From Aquabacter sp965279295 (GTDB lineage: Bacteria; Pseudomonadota; Alphaproteobacteria; Rhizobiales; Xanthobacteraceae), in NCBI GenBank assembly GCA_965279295.1, contig CBDIHQ010000018.1: DNA of 64,000 nucleotides; one strand, 5' to 3'. A model generated the notes under the pieces. The model was given only the letters and a program-made list of their open reading frames with translations. It did no database searches and was not told where the DNA came from. Positions 17,667 through 24,643 of the stretch are shown in pieces (position 1 is the stretch's first letter; the number at the start of each line of letters is the position of its first letter). The position numbers were made by a program, and so were the translations under genes.

Positions 17667-17945
17667 ATGTCAAGAGCGATTTGGAAGGGCCCGTTCGTCG
17701 ACGGCTATCTGCTCAAGAAGGCAGAGACCTCGCGCGCTTCGGGCCGCAGCGAAACGATCAAGATCTGGAGCCGCCGCTCCACGATCCTGCCCCAGTTCGT
17801 GGGCCTCAATTTCGGCGTTTATAACGGTCAGAAGCATGTGCCTGTGCATGTGTCTGAAGACATGGTTGGCCACAAGTTCGGCGAGTTCGCGCCGACCCGT
17901 ACCTACTACGGGCATGCGGCCGACAAAAAGTCGAAGCGTCGGTGA
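17667..17945 (+). CDS. rpsS: Small ribosomal subunit protein uS19
   Basis: 92-residue S19 of the 30S head, a partner of S13 near the A-site tRNA. Canonical start MSRAIWKGPFVDGYLLKKAE, then IKIWSRRSTILPQFVGLNFGVYNGQKHVPV and the end FAPTRTYYGHAADKKSKRR. It lies 11 bases from rplB and 6 from rplV, in the standard S10 operon order. Confidence 0.98.
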   Translation: MSRAIWKGPFVDGYLLKKAETSRASGRSETIKIWSRRSTILPQFVGLNFGVYNGQKHVPVHVSEDMVGHKFGEFAPTRTYYGHAADKKSKRR

Positions 17946-17951
17946 TCGGTC

Positions 17952-18332
17952 ATGGGTAAGCAGGCAAAGCCCCGCGCTGAAGCGGACAACGAAGCCAAGG
18001 CAGTGCTGCGCAATCTGCGCATCTCGCCCCAGAAGCTCAATCTCGTCGCGGGTCTGATCCGCGGCAAGAAAGTGGCAACGGCTCTCGCAGATCTCGAATT
18101 CTCCCGTAAGCGGATCGCCCGCGACGTGAAGAAGTGCCTCGAGAGCGCGATCGCCAACGCCGAGAACAACCACGAGCTGGACGTCGACGACCTGATCGTT
18201 GCCGAAGCGCATGTGGGCAAGGGACTTGTCATGAAGCGGTTCTCGCCGCGGGCGCGTGGTCGCGCCTCGCGCATCGAGAAGCCTTTCGCCCACATCACAA
18301 TCGTGGTGCGGGAAGTCGAGGAGCGGGCCTGA
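17952..18332 (+). CDS. rplV: Large ribosomal subunit protein uL22
   Basis: 126-residue L22, whose long beta-hairpin lines the exit tunnel. N-terminal helix region ISPQKLNLVAGLIRGKKVATALADLEFSRKRIA; the tunnel hairpin FSPRARGRASRIEKPFAHITIVVRE is intact, with no sign of the deletions linked to macrolide resistance. Its stop shares a base with the rpsC start, so translation is probably coupled. Confidence 0.98.
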   Translation: MGKQAKPRAEADNEAKAVLRNLRISPQKLNLVAGLIRGKKVATALADLEFSRKRIARDVKKCLESAIANAENNHELDVDDLIVAEAHVGKGLVMKRFSPRARGRASRIEKPFAHITIVVREVEERA

Positions 18333-19081
18333 TGGGTCAGAAGGTCAATCCGATCGGGCTTCGGCTCGGCATTAACCGCACCTGGGACAGCCGCTGGTTC
18401 GCCAACAAGGGCGAATACGGCAAGCTGCTCCACGAGGACATCAAGATCCGCGAGATGCTGATGAAGCAGCTCAAGCAGGCGGCTGTGTCCAAGGTGGTGA
18501 TCGAGCGTCCGCACAAGAAGTGCCGCGTGACGATCTACTCCGCCCGTCCGGGCGTGGTGATCGGCAAGAAGGGCGCGGACATCGACAAGCTGCGCAAGAA
18601 GGTCGCCGACATGACCAAGTCGGAAGTCTTCATCAACATCGTCGAAATCCGCAAGCCGGAAGTCGACGCGCGCCTTGTCGCCGAGTCCATCGCGCAGCAG
18701 CTTGAGCGTCGCGTCGCTTTCCGTCGCGCCATGAAGCGGGCCGTTCAGTCGGCCATGCGTCTCGGCGCCGAGGGCATCCGCATCAACTGCTCCGGCCGTC
18801 TAGGTGGAGCGGAAATCGCGCGCCTGGAATGGTACCGCGAAGGTCGCGTTCCGCTGCACACGCTGCGTGCGGACGTCGATTACGGCACCGCCACCGCTTT
18901 CACGACCTACGGGACGTGCGGCGTGAAGGTGTGGATCTTCAAGGGCGAAATCCTCGAGCACGATCCCATGGCTCAGGACAAGCGCATGGAACAGGGTGAT
19001 GGCCCGAGCAGCCGTCCCCCGCGCCGTGAACGTGGCGACCGCGACCACCGTGATCGCGATCACGGCCGCGACGCGGCGTGA
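18332..19081 (+). CDS. rpsC: Small ribosomal subunit protein uS3
   Basis: 249-residue S3 at the mRNA entry channel, with two KH-type RNA-binding regions. Start MGQKVNPIGLRLGINR at 18332 overlaps the rplV stop (TGATG). The GxxG loop is in VVIGKKGADIDKLRKKVAD. The tail is an alphaproteobacterial extension rich in Asp, Arg and His (RRERGDRDHRDRDHGRDAA) and probably disordered. rplP follows after 29 bases. Confidence 0.98.
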   Translation: MGQKVNPIGLRLGINRTWDSRWFANKGEYGKLLHEDIKIREMLMKQLKQAAVSKVVIERPHKKCRVTIYSARPGVVIGKKGADIDKLRKKVADMTKSEVFINIVEIRKPEVDARLVAESIAQQLERRVAFRRAMKRAVQSAMRLGAEGIRINCSGRLGGAEIARLEWYREGRVPLHTLRADVDYGTATAFTTYGTCGVKVWIFKGEILEHDPMAQDKRMEQGDGPSSRPPRRERGDRDHRDRDHGRDAA

Positions 19082-19110
19082 CGGGCCAGAGAGAAGAAAG
19101 GCGATAAGCC

Positions 19111-19524
19111 ATGCTGCAACCCAAGCGCACGAAATTCCGCAAGCAGTTCAAGGGCCGTATCCACGGTACCGCGAAGGGCGGCACGGAACTCAATTTCGGC
19201 GAATTCGGCCTGAAGGCGCTGGAGCCCGAGCGGGTGACTGCGCGCCAGATCGAAGCCGCCCGCCGCGCGCTGACCCGTCACATGAAGCGTGCCGGTCGTG
19301 TGTGGATCCGCGTATTCCCGGACGTTCCGGTGACCTCCAAGCCCACCGAAGTCCGCATGGGCAAGGGCAAGGGTGCACCTGAATATTGGGCGGCCAAGGT
19401 GAAGCCTGGCCGCATCATGTTCGAGATCGACGGGGTCAGCGTCGAAACCGCTCGCGAGGCGTTGACCCTCGCGGCGGCGAAGCTGCCCATCAAGACGCGC
19501 TTCATTCAGCGCATCGCCGAGTAA
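19111..19524 (+). CDS. rplP: Large ribosomal subunit protein uL16
   Basis: 137-residue L16, which sits at the A-site entry of the 50S subunit. Start MLQPKRTKFRKQFKGRIHG, then the conserved GLKALEPERVTARQIEAARRALTRHMKRAGRVWIRVFPDVPVTSKPTEVRMGKGKGAPEYWAAKVKPGR. Full length. Standard position between rpsC and rpmC. Confidence 0.98.
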   Translation: MLQPKRTKFRKQFKGRIHGTAKGGTELNFGEFGLKALEPERVTARQIEAARRALTRHMKRAGRVWIRVFPDVPVTSKPTEVRMGKGKGAPEYWAAKVKPGRIMFEIDGVSVETAREALTLAAAKLPIKTRFIQRIAE

Positions 19525-19534
19525 GGAGAGGCTC

Positions 19535-19744
19535 ATGAAAGCCGAGGACGTTCGGGCCCTCAGCCCCGATCAGCTCGCCGATGAGCTGCTGAAGCTGAAA
19601 AAAGAACAGTTCAACCTGCGCTTTCAGAAGGCGACAGGTCAGCTGGAAAACACGTCGCGGTCGAAGGAAATTCGCCGTGACATTGCGCGGATCAAGACCG
19701 TGCAGACCACCAAGCGCGGCGTGGCCGCGTCGAAGGCGAAGTGA
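19535..19744 (+). CDS. rpmC: Large ribosomal subunit protein uL29
   Basis: 69-residue helical L29 near the tunnel exit beside L23. MKAEDVRALSPDQLADELLKLKKEQFNLRFQKATGQLENTSRSKEIRRDIARIKTV is the family pattern. GTAAGGAGAG precedes the ATG. rpsQ follows after seven bases. Confidence 0.97.
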   Translation: MKAEDVRALSPDQLADELLKLKKEQFNLRFQKATGQLENTSRSKEIRRDIARIKTVQTTKRGVAASKAK

Positions 19745-19751
19745 GGAAACG

Positions 19752-20000
19752 ATGCCGAAGCGCGTGCTCCAAGGCGTCGTGGTGAGCGACAAGCAGGACA
19801 AGACGGTTGTGGTCCGGGTGGAGCGTCGCTTCACTCATCCGCTGCTGAAGAAGACCGTTCGTCGGTCCAAGAAGTATCATGCTCATGACGAGGCGAATGC
19901 CTGGCATCAGGGTGACACGGTGTGGATCGAGGAGCATCGGCCGCTTTCTAAGCTGAAGAACTGGATCGTTGTCCAGGGCGAGAAGCGCGTCGAAGTCTGA
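19752..20000 (+). CDS. rpsQ: Small ribosomal subunit protein uS17
   Basis: 82-residue S17, an OB-fold primary 16S rRNA binder of the 30S body. Start MPKRVLQGVVVSDKQDKTVVVRVERRF at 19752 follows GAGGAAAC; the 25-codon upstream extension overlaps rpmC and is a different-frame artefact. KYHAHDEANAWHQGDTVWIEEHRPLSKLKNW is canonical. Last gene of the S10 unit: a 155-base gap with a terminator-like hairpin follows, the same boundary as in E. coli. Confidence 0.98.
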   Translation: MPKRVLQGVVVSDKQDKTVVVRVERRFTHPLLKKTVRRSKKYHAHDEANAWHQGDTVWIEEHRPLSKLKNWIVVQGEKRVEV

Positions 20001-20070
20001 CGAGAAAGCTCCGACGCTGGGTCCGCCTCCCGGGCTACCGGGTGAATGGAGACCGCGTCGCAGTGAAGGC

Positions 20071-20103
20071 CCGTGTCCCGATGAGCGGGGCACGGTTTGT
20101 TTG
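20071..20103 (+). terminator. Terminator or attenuator between rpsQ and rplN
   Basis: CCGTGTCCCG (20071-20080) and CGGGGCACGG (20086-20095) form a 10-bp stem with one wobble pair and a five-base loop, followed by TTTGTTTG. The T tract is interrupted, so termination may be partial. It sits exactly at the S10/spc operon boundary known from E. coli. Confidence 0.6.
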
Positions 20104-20155
20104 AACGGGCAATGCCGGCATGCCGGCGGCGCTGGATGACGAGAGCAGGTGCGTC

Positions 20156-20524
20156 ATGATCCAGATGCAGACCAATCTCGACGTGGCGGACAATTCCGGT
20201 GCGCGTCGCGTCATGTGCATCAAGGTGCTGGGCGGCTCGAAGCGGAAATACGCTCATGTTGGCGACATCATCGTGGTGTCGATCAAGGAAGCGATTCCGC
20301 GCGGCCGCGTTAAAAAGGGCGACGTGATGAAGGCGGTCGTGGTTCGCACGGCCAAGGACATCCGCCGCGTCGACGGTTCGGTGATCCGTTTCGACCGCAA
20401 TGCGGCCGTGCTGATCAACAACCAGAAAGAGCCGGTGGGAACCCGCATCTTCGGACCGGTTCCGCGCGAACTTCGCGCGAAGAACCACATGAAGATCATC
20501 TCGCTGGCACCGGAGGTGCTGTGA
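20156..20524 (+). CDS. rplN: Large ribosomal subunit protein uL14
   Basis: 122-residue L14 at the subunit interface. Start MIQMQTNLDVADNSGARRVMCIKVLGGS at 20156 is the family start; an ATG 36 bases upstream lies in leader sequence. NKRPVGTRIFGPV-like end region reads EPVGTRIFGPVPRELRAKNHMKIISLAPEVL. First gene of the spc unit after a 155-base leader with two hairpins. It overlaps rplX by one base. Confidence 0.98.
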   Translation: MIQMQTNLDVADNSGARRVMCIKVLGGSKRKYAHVGDIIVVSIKEAIPRGRVKKGDVMKAVVVRTAKDIRRVDGSVIRFDRNAAVLINNQKEPVGTRIFGPVPRELRAKNHMKIISLAPEVL

Positions 20525-20841
20525 TGGCCGCGAAGATCAAGAAGGGCGACAAAGTTGTCGTGCTCATCGGCCGCGACAAAGGTCGCACCGGTGAGGTCAT
20601 CCAGGTCATGCCGACGGAGGGCCGTGCGCTCGTCCGTGGTGTGAACGTCGTGAAGCGTCATCAGCGCCAGTCCGCGAGCCAGGAAGGCGGGATCATCTCT
20701 AAGGAGGCCCCGATCCAACTGTCCAATCTCGCGGTTGCCGATCCCAAGGACGGCAAGCCGACTCGCGTCGGTTTCCAGGTGCTGGAAGACGGGACCAAGG
20801 TCCGCGTGGCCAAGCGTTCCGGGGAGAGGATCGATGGCTGA
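20524..20841 (+). CDS. rplX: Large ribosomal subunit protein uL24
   Basis: 105-residue L24, an assembly-initiator protein of the 50S subunit with a KOW motif (KIKKGDKVVVLIGRDKGRTGEVIQVMPTEGRALVRGVNVVKRHQ). The ATG at 20524 shares a base with the rplN stop; a GTG just before is an alternative. The gene overlaps the rplE start by eight bases. Confidence 0.97.
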   Translation: MAAKIKKGDKVVVLIGRDKGRTGEVIQVMPTEGRALVRGVNVVKRHQRQSASQEGGIISKEAPIQLSNLAVADPKDGKPTRVGFQVLEDGTKVRVAKRSGERIDG

Positions 20842-21391
20842 GGCGAATTACACCCCGCGTCTGCGCGCTCATTATGATGAGGTCGTGCGGGCGCAGATGA
20901 TCGAGCAGTTCGGTTACGTGAACCCCATGCAGGTGCCGGTCATCGATAAGATCGTCATCAACATGGGCGTCGGCGAAGCCACTGCCGATACCAAGAAGGT
21001 GACGACCGCTGCCGCGGATCTCGCGCTCATCGCCGGCCAGAAGCCGGTTGTGACACGGGCCCGCAAGGCGATCTCGAACTTTAAGCTGCGCGAGAACCAG
21101 CCGGTTGGCGCGAAGGTCACCCTTCGCAAGGTTCGCATGTACGAGTTCCTTGACCGGCTTGTGACCATGGCATTGCCCCGCGTGCGGGACTTCCGTGGCC
21201 TGAACCCGAAGAGCTTCGATGGTCGTGGCAACTACGCCATGGGCATCAAGGAGCACATCGTGTTCCCCGAGATCAACTATGACCGGGTCGAGGCGATCTG
21301 GGGCATGGACATCATCGTGTGCACCACCGCAAAGACGGATGACGAGGCTCGGGCTCTGCTCAAGGCTTTCAACTTCCCCTTTCGGCAGTGA
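20834..21391 (+). CDS. rplE: Large ribosomal subunit protein uL5
   Basis: 185-residue L5, which carries 5S rRNA into the central protuberance. It starts MAEANYTPRLRAHYDEVVRAQM at 20834, inside the end of rplX; GGGGAGAGG lies just upstream. Core IDKIVINMGVGEA, KPVVTRARKAISNFKLREN and the end MDIIVCTTAKTDDEARALLKAFNFPF are complete. Confidence 0.98.
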   Translation: MAEANYTPRLRAHYDEVVRAQMIEQFGYVNPMQVPVIDKIVINMGVGEATADTKKVTTAAADLALIAGQKPVVTRARKAISNFKLRENQPVGAKVTLRKVRMYEFLDRLVTMALPRVRDFRGLNPKSFDGRGNYAMGIKEHIVFPEINYDRVEAIWGMDIIVCTTAKTDDEARALLKAFNFPFRQ

Positions 21392-21402
21392 AGATGTAGA
21401 AG

Positions 21403-21461
21403 CGGCGGATTCCGCCGTTGGCGATTTGGAATGCTTTCCGGCTGTGAGGGGTTTCCCCTCA
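21403..21461 (+). promoter_or_regulatory. Two hairpins in the rplE-rpsN gap
   Basis: The 93-base gap holds CGGCGG/CCGCCG (21403-21417, three-base loop) and TGAGGGG/CCCCTCA (21445-21461, three-base loop), the second about 23 bases before rpsN. No T tract follows either, so they are not simple terminators. They may modulate translation, processing or binding of a ribosomal protein; this is inference from structure alone. Confidence 0.4.
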
Positions 21462-21484
21462 GACGCGGAGAACTGGAGCAGGAC

Positions 21485-21790
21485 ATGGCGAAGAAAAGCG
21501 CGATCGAGACAAACGAGCGTCGCCGGAAGCTGTCTCAGCAGCTTTTGGGCAAGCGCACGGGTCTCAAGAAGATCGTGAGTGACAAGACGCTGCCGATCGA
21601 GGAGCGCTTTGCGGCAACCCTCAAGCTCGCTGAGATGCCCCGTAACTCGGCTCGGATCCGGGTGCGCAACCGTTGCGAAGTGACAGGACGTCCCCGTGCG
21701 TTCTATCGCAAGATGAAGATGAGCCGTATCGCGCTGCGCGAACTCGGTTCGCAGGGGCTCGTTCCGGGCCTCGTGAAGTCGAGCTGGTGA
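21485..21790 (+). CDS. rpsN: Small ribosomal subunit protein uS14
   Basis: 101-residue long form of S14, without the CxxC zinc motifs (one cysteine only), as in most proteobacteria. Start MAKKSAIETNERRRKLSQQ at 21485. The conserved C-terminal half MPRNSARIRVRNRCEVTGRPRAFYRKMKMSRIALRELGSQGLVPGLVKSSW is complete. Ten bases before rpsH. Confidence 0.98.
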   Translation: MAKKSAIETNERRRKLSQQLLGKRTGLKKIVSDKTLPIEERFAATLKLAEMPRNSARIRVRNRCEVTGRPRAFYRKMKMSRIALRELGSQGLVPGLVKSSW

Positions 21791-21800
21791 GGAGGGCCCG

Positions 21801-22199
21801 ATGTCCATCAATGATCCCATCGGCGACCTGATCACCCGTATCCGCAACGCGCAGATGCGCCGCAAGGACAAGACGTCGACCCCCGGTTCGCGCCTGCGCG
21901 CCAGCCTGCTCGACGTTCTTCGTGATGAAGGTTACATCCGCGGCTACACCTCGACCGAATCCGGCGATGGCCGGACCGAGTTCGAGATTGAGCTGAAGTA
22001 TTTCGACGGCCAGCCCGTGATTCGCGAGATTGCTCGCGTGTCCAAGCCCGGCCGCCGGGTCTACGCTTCGGTGAAGGCCCTTCCCCGCGTCGCCAACGGT
22101 CTCGGCATTGCAGTCGTCTCCACGCCCCAGGGCGTGATGGCCGACCACCATGCACGCGAGAAGAATGTCGGCGGCGAAGTGCTCTGCACCGTATTCTGA
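21801..22199 (+). CDS. rpsH: Small ribosomal subunit protein uS8
   Basis: 132-residue S8, a primary 16S rRNA binder of the 30S platform; in E. coli it also represses the spc operon. Start MSINDPIGDLITRIRNAQMRRKD and end GIAVVSTPQGVMADHHAREKNVGGEVLCTVF are canonical. GAGGAGGGC precedes the ATG. No S8 operator could be recognised by eye in the rplN-rplE region. Confidence 0.98.
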   Translation: MSINDPIGDLITRIRNAQMRRKDKTSTPGSRLRASLLDVLRDEGYIRGYTSTESGDGRTEFEIELKYFDGQPVIREIARVSKPGRRVYASVKALPRVANGLGIAVVSTPQGVMADHHAREKNVGGEVLCTVF

Positions 22200-22217
22200 C
22201 GAGCAACGGAGAAAGAC

Positions 22218-22751
22218 ATGTCGAAAATCGGCAAGAATCCCGTTGCGATCCCCGCTGGCGTCACCGCCAATGTGGATGGTCAGACGGTGAAGATTAAGGG
22301 CCCCAAGGGCGTTCTTGAGGTGGTTCTGGTCGACGAGATCAGCGCCGAACTCGAAGGCAGCGAACTGAAGGTGGCCATGCGCGGCGACACCCAGCGTCAT
22401 CGGGCGATGTGGGGCATGTCCCGCACGCTGGTGGCGAACCTGGTTGAAGGCGTCACCAAGGGCTTCGAGAAGAAGCTTGAGATCACCGGCGTCGGTTACA
22501 AGGCGGCGGTGGCGGGCAAGAACCTGAACTTGTCCCTCGGCTATAGCCATGACGTGATCTTTGCGATCCCCGAAGGGATCCAGATCGTCACCCCGAAGGC
22601 CACCGAAGTGTTGGTCTCCGGCATGGATAAGCAGAAGGTCGGCCAGGTCGCCGCCGAGATCCGTGATTTCCGCGGCCCCGAGCCCTACAAGGGCAAGGGC
22701 GTCAAATATGCTGGCGAATTCATCTTCCGCAAGGAAGGCAAGAAAAAGTAA
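22218..22751 (+). CDS. rplF: Large ribosomal subunit protein uL6
   Basis: 177-residue L6, near the sarcin-ricin loop and elongation-factor site. Start MSKIGKNPVAIPAGVTANVDGQTVKIKGPKG; the family signature RGPEPYKGKGVKYAGEFIFRKEGKKK closes the protein. Full length. 12 bases before rplR. Confidence 0.98.
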   Translation: MSKIGKNPVAIPAGVTANVDGQTVKIKGPKGVLEVVLVDEISAELEGSELKVAMRGDTQRHRAMWGMSRTLVANLVEGVTKGFEKKLEITGVGYKAAVAGKNLNLSLGYSHDVIFAIPEGIQIVTPKATEVLVSGMDKQKVGQVAAEIRDFRGPEPYKGKGVKYAGEFIFRKEGKKK

Positions 22752-22763
22752 CGGAGACGAACC

Positions 22764-23126
22764 ATGGCTAAGGATTTGGAGGCGCAGCAGCGCCGCAAGG
22801 CCAAGGTGCGTCGCGCGATTCGCGTCGCGGCCAACGGGCGTCCGCGCCTGTCGGTCCACCGCACCTCGAAGCATATTTATGCGCAGATCATCGACGATGC
22901 GAAGGGCGAGACCGTGGTCGCCGCCTCCAGCCTCGAGAAGGACCTGCGTTCCTCGCTGAAGACCGGCGCTGACGTCGATGCCGCAAAGGCCATCGGCAAG
23001 CTGGTCGCCGAGCGGGCAGCCGAGAAGGGCGTGACCACGGTCGTCTTCGATCGTGGCGCTTACATCTATCATGGGCGCGTCAAGGCGCTCGCTGAGGCCG
23101 CCCGCGAAGGCGGTCTTCAGTTCTGA
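22764..23126 (+). CDS. rplR: Large ribosomal subunit protein uL18
   Basis: 120-residue L18, which binds 5S rRNA with L5. A basic N-terminus (AQQRRKAKVRRAIRVAANGRPRLSVHRTSKHIYAQIIDD) precedes the conserved end VVFDRGAYIYHGRVKALAEAAREGGLQF. Standard place between rplF and rpsE. Confidence 0.98.
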   Translation: MAKDLEAQQRRKAKVRRAIRVAANGRPRLSVHRTSKHIYAQIIDDAKGETVVAASSLEKDLRSSLKTGADVDAAKAIGKLVAERAAEKGVTTVVFDRGAYIYHGRVKALAEAAREGGLQF

Positions 23127-23143
23127 CGCGAAGGACGAGCGAA

Positions 23144-23701
23144 ATGGCCCGTGAAAGGGAACACCGCGGAGAGCGGGAAGATCGCGACAACACGTTCGTG
23201 GACAAGCTGGTCCACATCAATCGTGTCGCGAAGGTTGTGAAGGGCGGACGGCGCTTCGGCTTCGCAGCCCTGGTGGTGGTGGGTGACCAGAAGGGCCGCG
23301 TCGGCTTCGGCCACGGCAAGGCCCGCGAGGTCCCCGAGGCCATCCGCAAGGCCACGGAAAGCGCCAAGCGTTCGCTGATCCGCGTGCCGCTGCGCGAGGG
23401 CCGCACCCTTCACCATGACGTTCATGGTCATCACGGCGCCGGCAAGGTGGTGCTTCGCGCCGCCCCGGCGGGTACCGGCATCATCGCCGGCGGCCCGATG
23501 CGCGCCGTGTTCGAGACCCTGGGCGTGCACGATGTCGTCGCCAAGTCGTTCGGGTCTTCGAACCCCTACAACATGGTGCGCGCCACGTTCGACGCCCTGA
23601 AGAACCAGGACAGCCCGCGCTCCGTCGCGGCCCGTCGTGGCATCAAGGTTTCACAGCTTCAGTCCCGCCGCCGCGTCGAAGACGCGGAAGCGACGGACTG
23701 A
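23144..23701 (+). CDS. rpsE: Small ribosomal subunit protein uS5
   Basis: 185-residue S5 at the mRNA entrance, with S4 important for accuracy. The dsRNA-binding-like N domain VDKLVHINRVAKVVKGGRRFGFAALVVVGDQKGRVGFGHGKAREVPEAIRKA is intact, including the loop where spectinomycin-resistance changes occur in other species. The N-terminus (MAREREHRGEREDRDNT) is a charged alphaproteobacterial extension. Confidence 0.98.
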   Translation: MAREREHRGEREDRDNTFVDKLVHINRVAKVVKGGRRFGFAALVVVGDQKGRVGFGHGKAREVPEAIRKATESAKRSLIRVPLREGRTLHHDVHGHHGAGKVVLRAAPAGTGIIAGGPMRAVFETLGVHDVVAKSFGSSNPYNMVRATFDALKNQDSPRSVAARRGIKVSQLQSRRRVEDAEATD

Positions 23702-23729
23702 GCCGGGCCCGCAAGATTAGGAGCGCGCC

Positions 23730-23924
23730 ATGGCTAAGGCGTTTGATGGAAAGACGGTCACCGTCGAGCAGGTCGGTTCGCCGATCCGCCGGCCGGCTGA
23801 TCAGGAAGCAACCCTCGTGGGCCTCGGGCTGAACAAGCGTCACCGCCGTTCAACCCTTCAGGACACGCCGTCGGTGCGCGGGATGATCGCGAAAGTCGCT
23901 CATCTCGTTCGCGTCATCGACTGA
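23730..23924 (+). CDS. rpmD: Large ribosomal subunit protein uL30
   Basis: 64-residue L30. After a short N-terminal strand the family core VEQVGSPIRRPADQEATLVGLGLNKRHRRSTLQDTPSVRGMIAKVAHLVRVID is complete. TTAGGAGCG precedes the ATG. Between rpsE and rplO as usual. Confidence 0.97.
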   Translation: MAKAFDGKTVTVEQVGSPIRRPADQEATLVGLGLNKRHRRSTLQDTPSVRGMIAKVAHLVRVID

Positions 23925-23935
23925 GGAACAGCGCG

Positions 23936-24418
23936 ATGAAGCTCGACGAGATCAGGGACAATCCCGGTGCGCGCAAGAAGCGCATGCGGGTCGGCCGTGG
24001 CATTGGCTCCGGCAAAGGCAAGACTGCGGGACGCGGCGTGAAGGGTCAGAAGGCCCGCACCGGCGTCGCCGTGAAGGGGTTTGAAGGCGGGCAGATGCCG
24101 CTGCATCGGCGTCTGCCGAAGCGTGGCTTCCACAACATCTTCCGCCTCAACTTCAACCAGGTCACCCTGGGCCGTATCGAGACCGCCATTGCGGCGGGTA
24201 AGCTCGACGCGAACGCGACCGTGGATGCGGCGGCCCTCGTGGCAGCCGGCGTCGTGCGCCGCGTTAAGGACGGCGTGCGTGTGCTGGGTTCCGGCGAACT
24301 CACCACCAAGATCAACCTCGACGTGACGTATGCCACGAAGTCGGTGATCGAGGCGGTCGAGAAGCTCGGCGGCTCTGTGACCATGAAGGCGCCCAAGGCG
24401 GAAGCCTCGGCCGACTGA
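23936..24418 (+). CDS. rplO: Large ribosomal subunit protein uL15
   Basis: 160-residue L15, a late-assembly protein deep in the 50S subunit. The glycine- and lysine-rich N-terminus (NPGARKKRMRVGRGIGSGKGKTAGRGVKGQKARTGVAVKGFEGGQMPLHRRLPKRGF) is canonical. The gene is followed at once by a rho-independent terminator, so here it ends the spc unit, rather than running directly into secY. Confidence 0.98.
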   Translation: MKLDEIRDNPGARKKRMRVGRGIGSGKGKTAGRGVKGQKARTGVAVKGFEGGQMPLHRRLPKRGFHNIFRLNFNQVTLGRIETAIAAGKLDANATVDAAALVAAGVVRRVKDGVRVLGSGELTTKINLDVTYATKSVIEAVEKLGGSVTMKAPKAEASAD

Positions 24419-24427
24419 GCAAATCGA

Positions 24428-24454
24428 GAGGGTGCCTCATGGCGCCCTCTTTTT
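24428..24454 (+). terminator. Rho-independent terminator after rplO
   Basis: GAGGGTGCC (24428-24436), loop TCAT, GGCGCCCTC (24441-24449), then TTTTT. A 9-bp stem with one wobble and a clean T tract, ten bases after the rplO stop. It separates the spc ribosomal genes from secY-adk. Confidence 0.82.
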
Positions 24455-24573
24455 GCGTTCAACCGCCGCTTCCGACCCCTGGAGCGGCGGTATTTATGCT
24501 GGGCGTGGCAGCCGGCCGCTATTTTGGCCGGAGATTGCGTTGAAGACCGTCAGGAAAGTTGTGGTGCGTGCCC

Positions 24574-24605
24574 CTGACGCCGCGCCCTCGCGCCTCACAT
24601 ATATA
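24574..24605 (+). promoter_or_regulatory. Promoter candidate for secY-adk
   Basis: CTGACG (24574-24579), then CATATA at 24598-24603 (18-base spacer), overlapping TATATA at 24600-24605. It is the most AT-rich point in the 225-base gap after the rplO terminator, about 40 bases before secY. The -35 match is moderate. Confidence 0.42.
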
Positions 24606-24643
24606 GGCCGCTCGTTTCAAGAACGGCTCAAGCGGAGCAAGGC

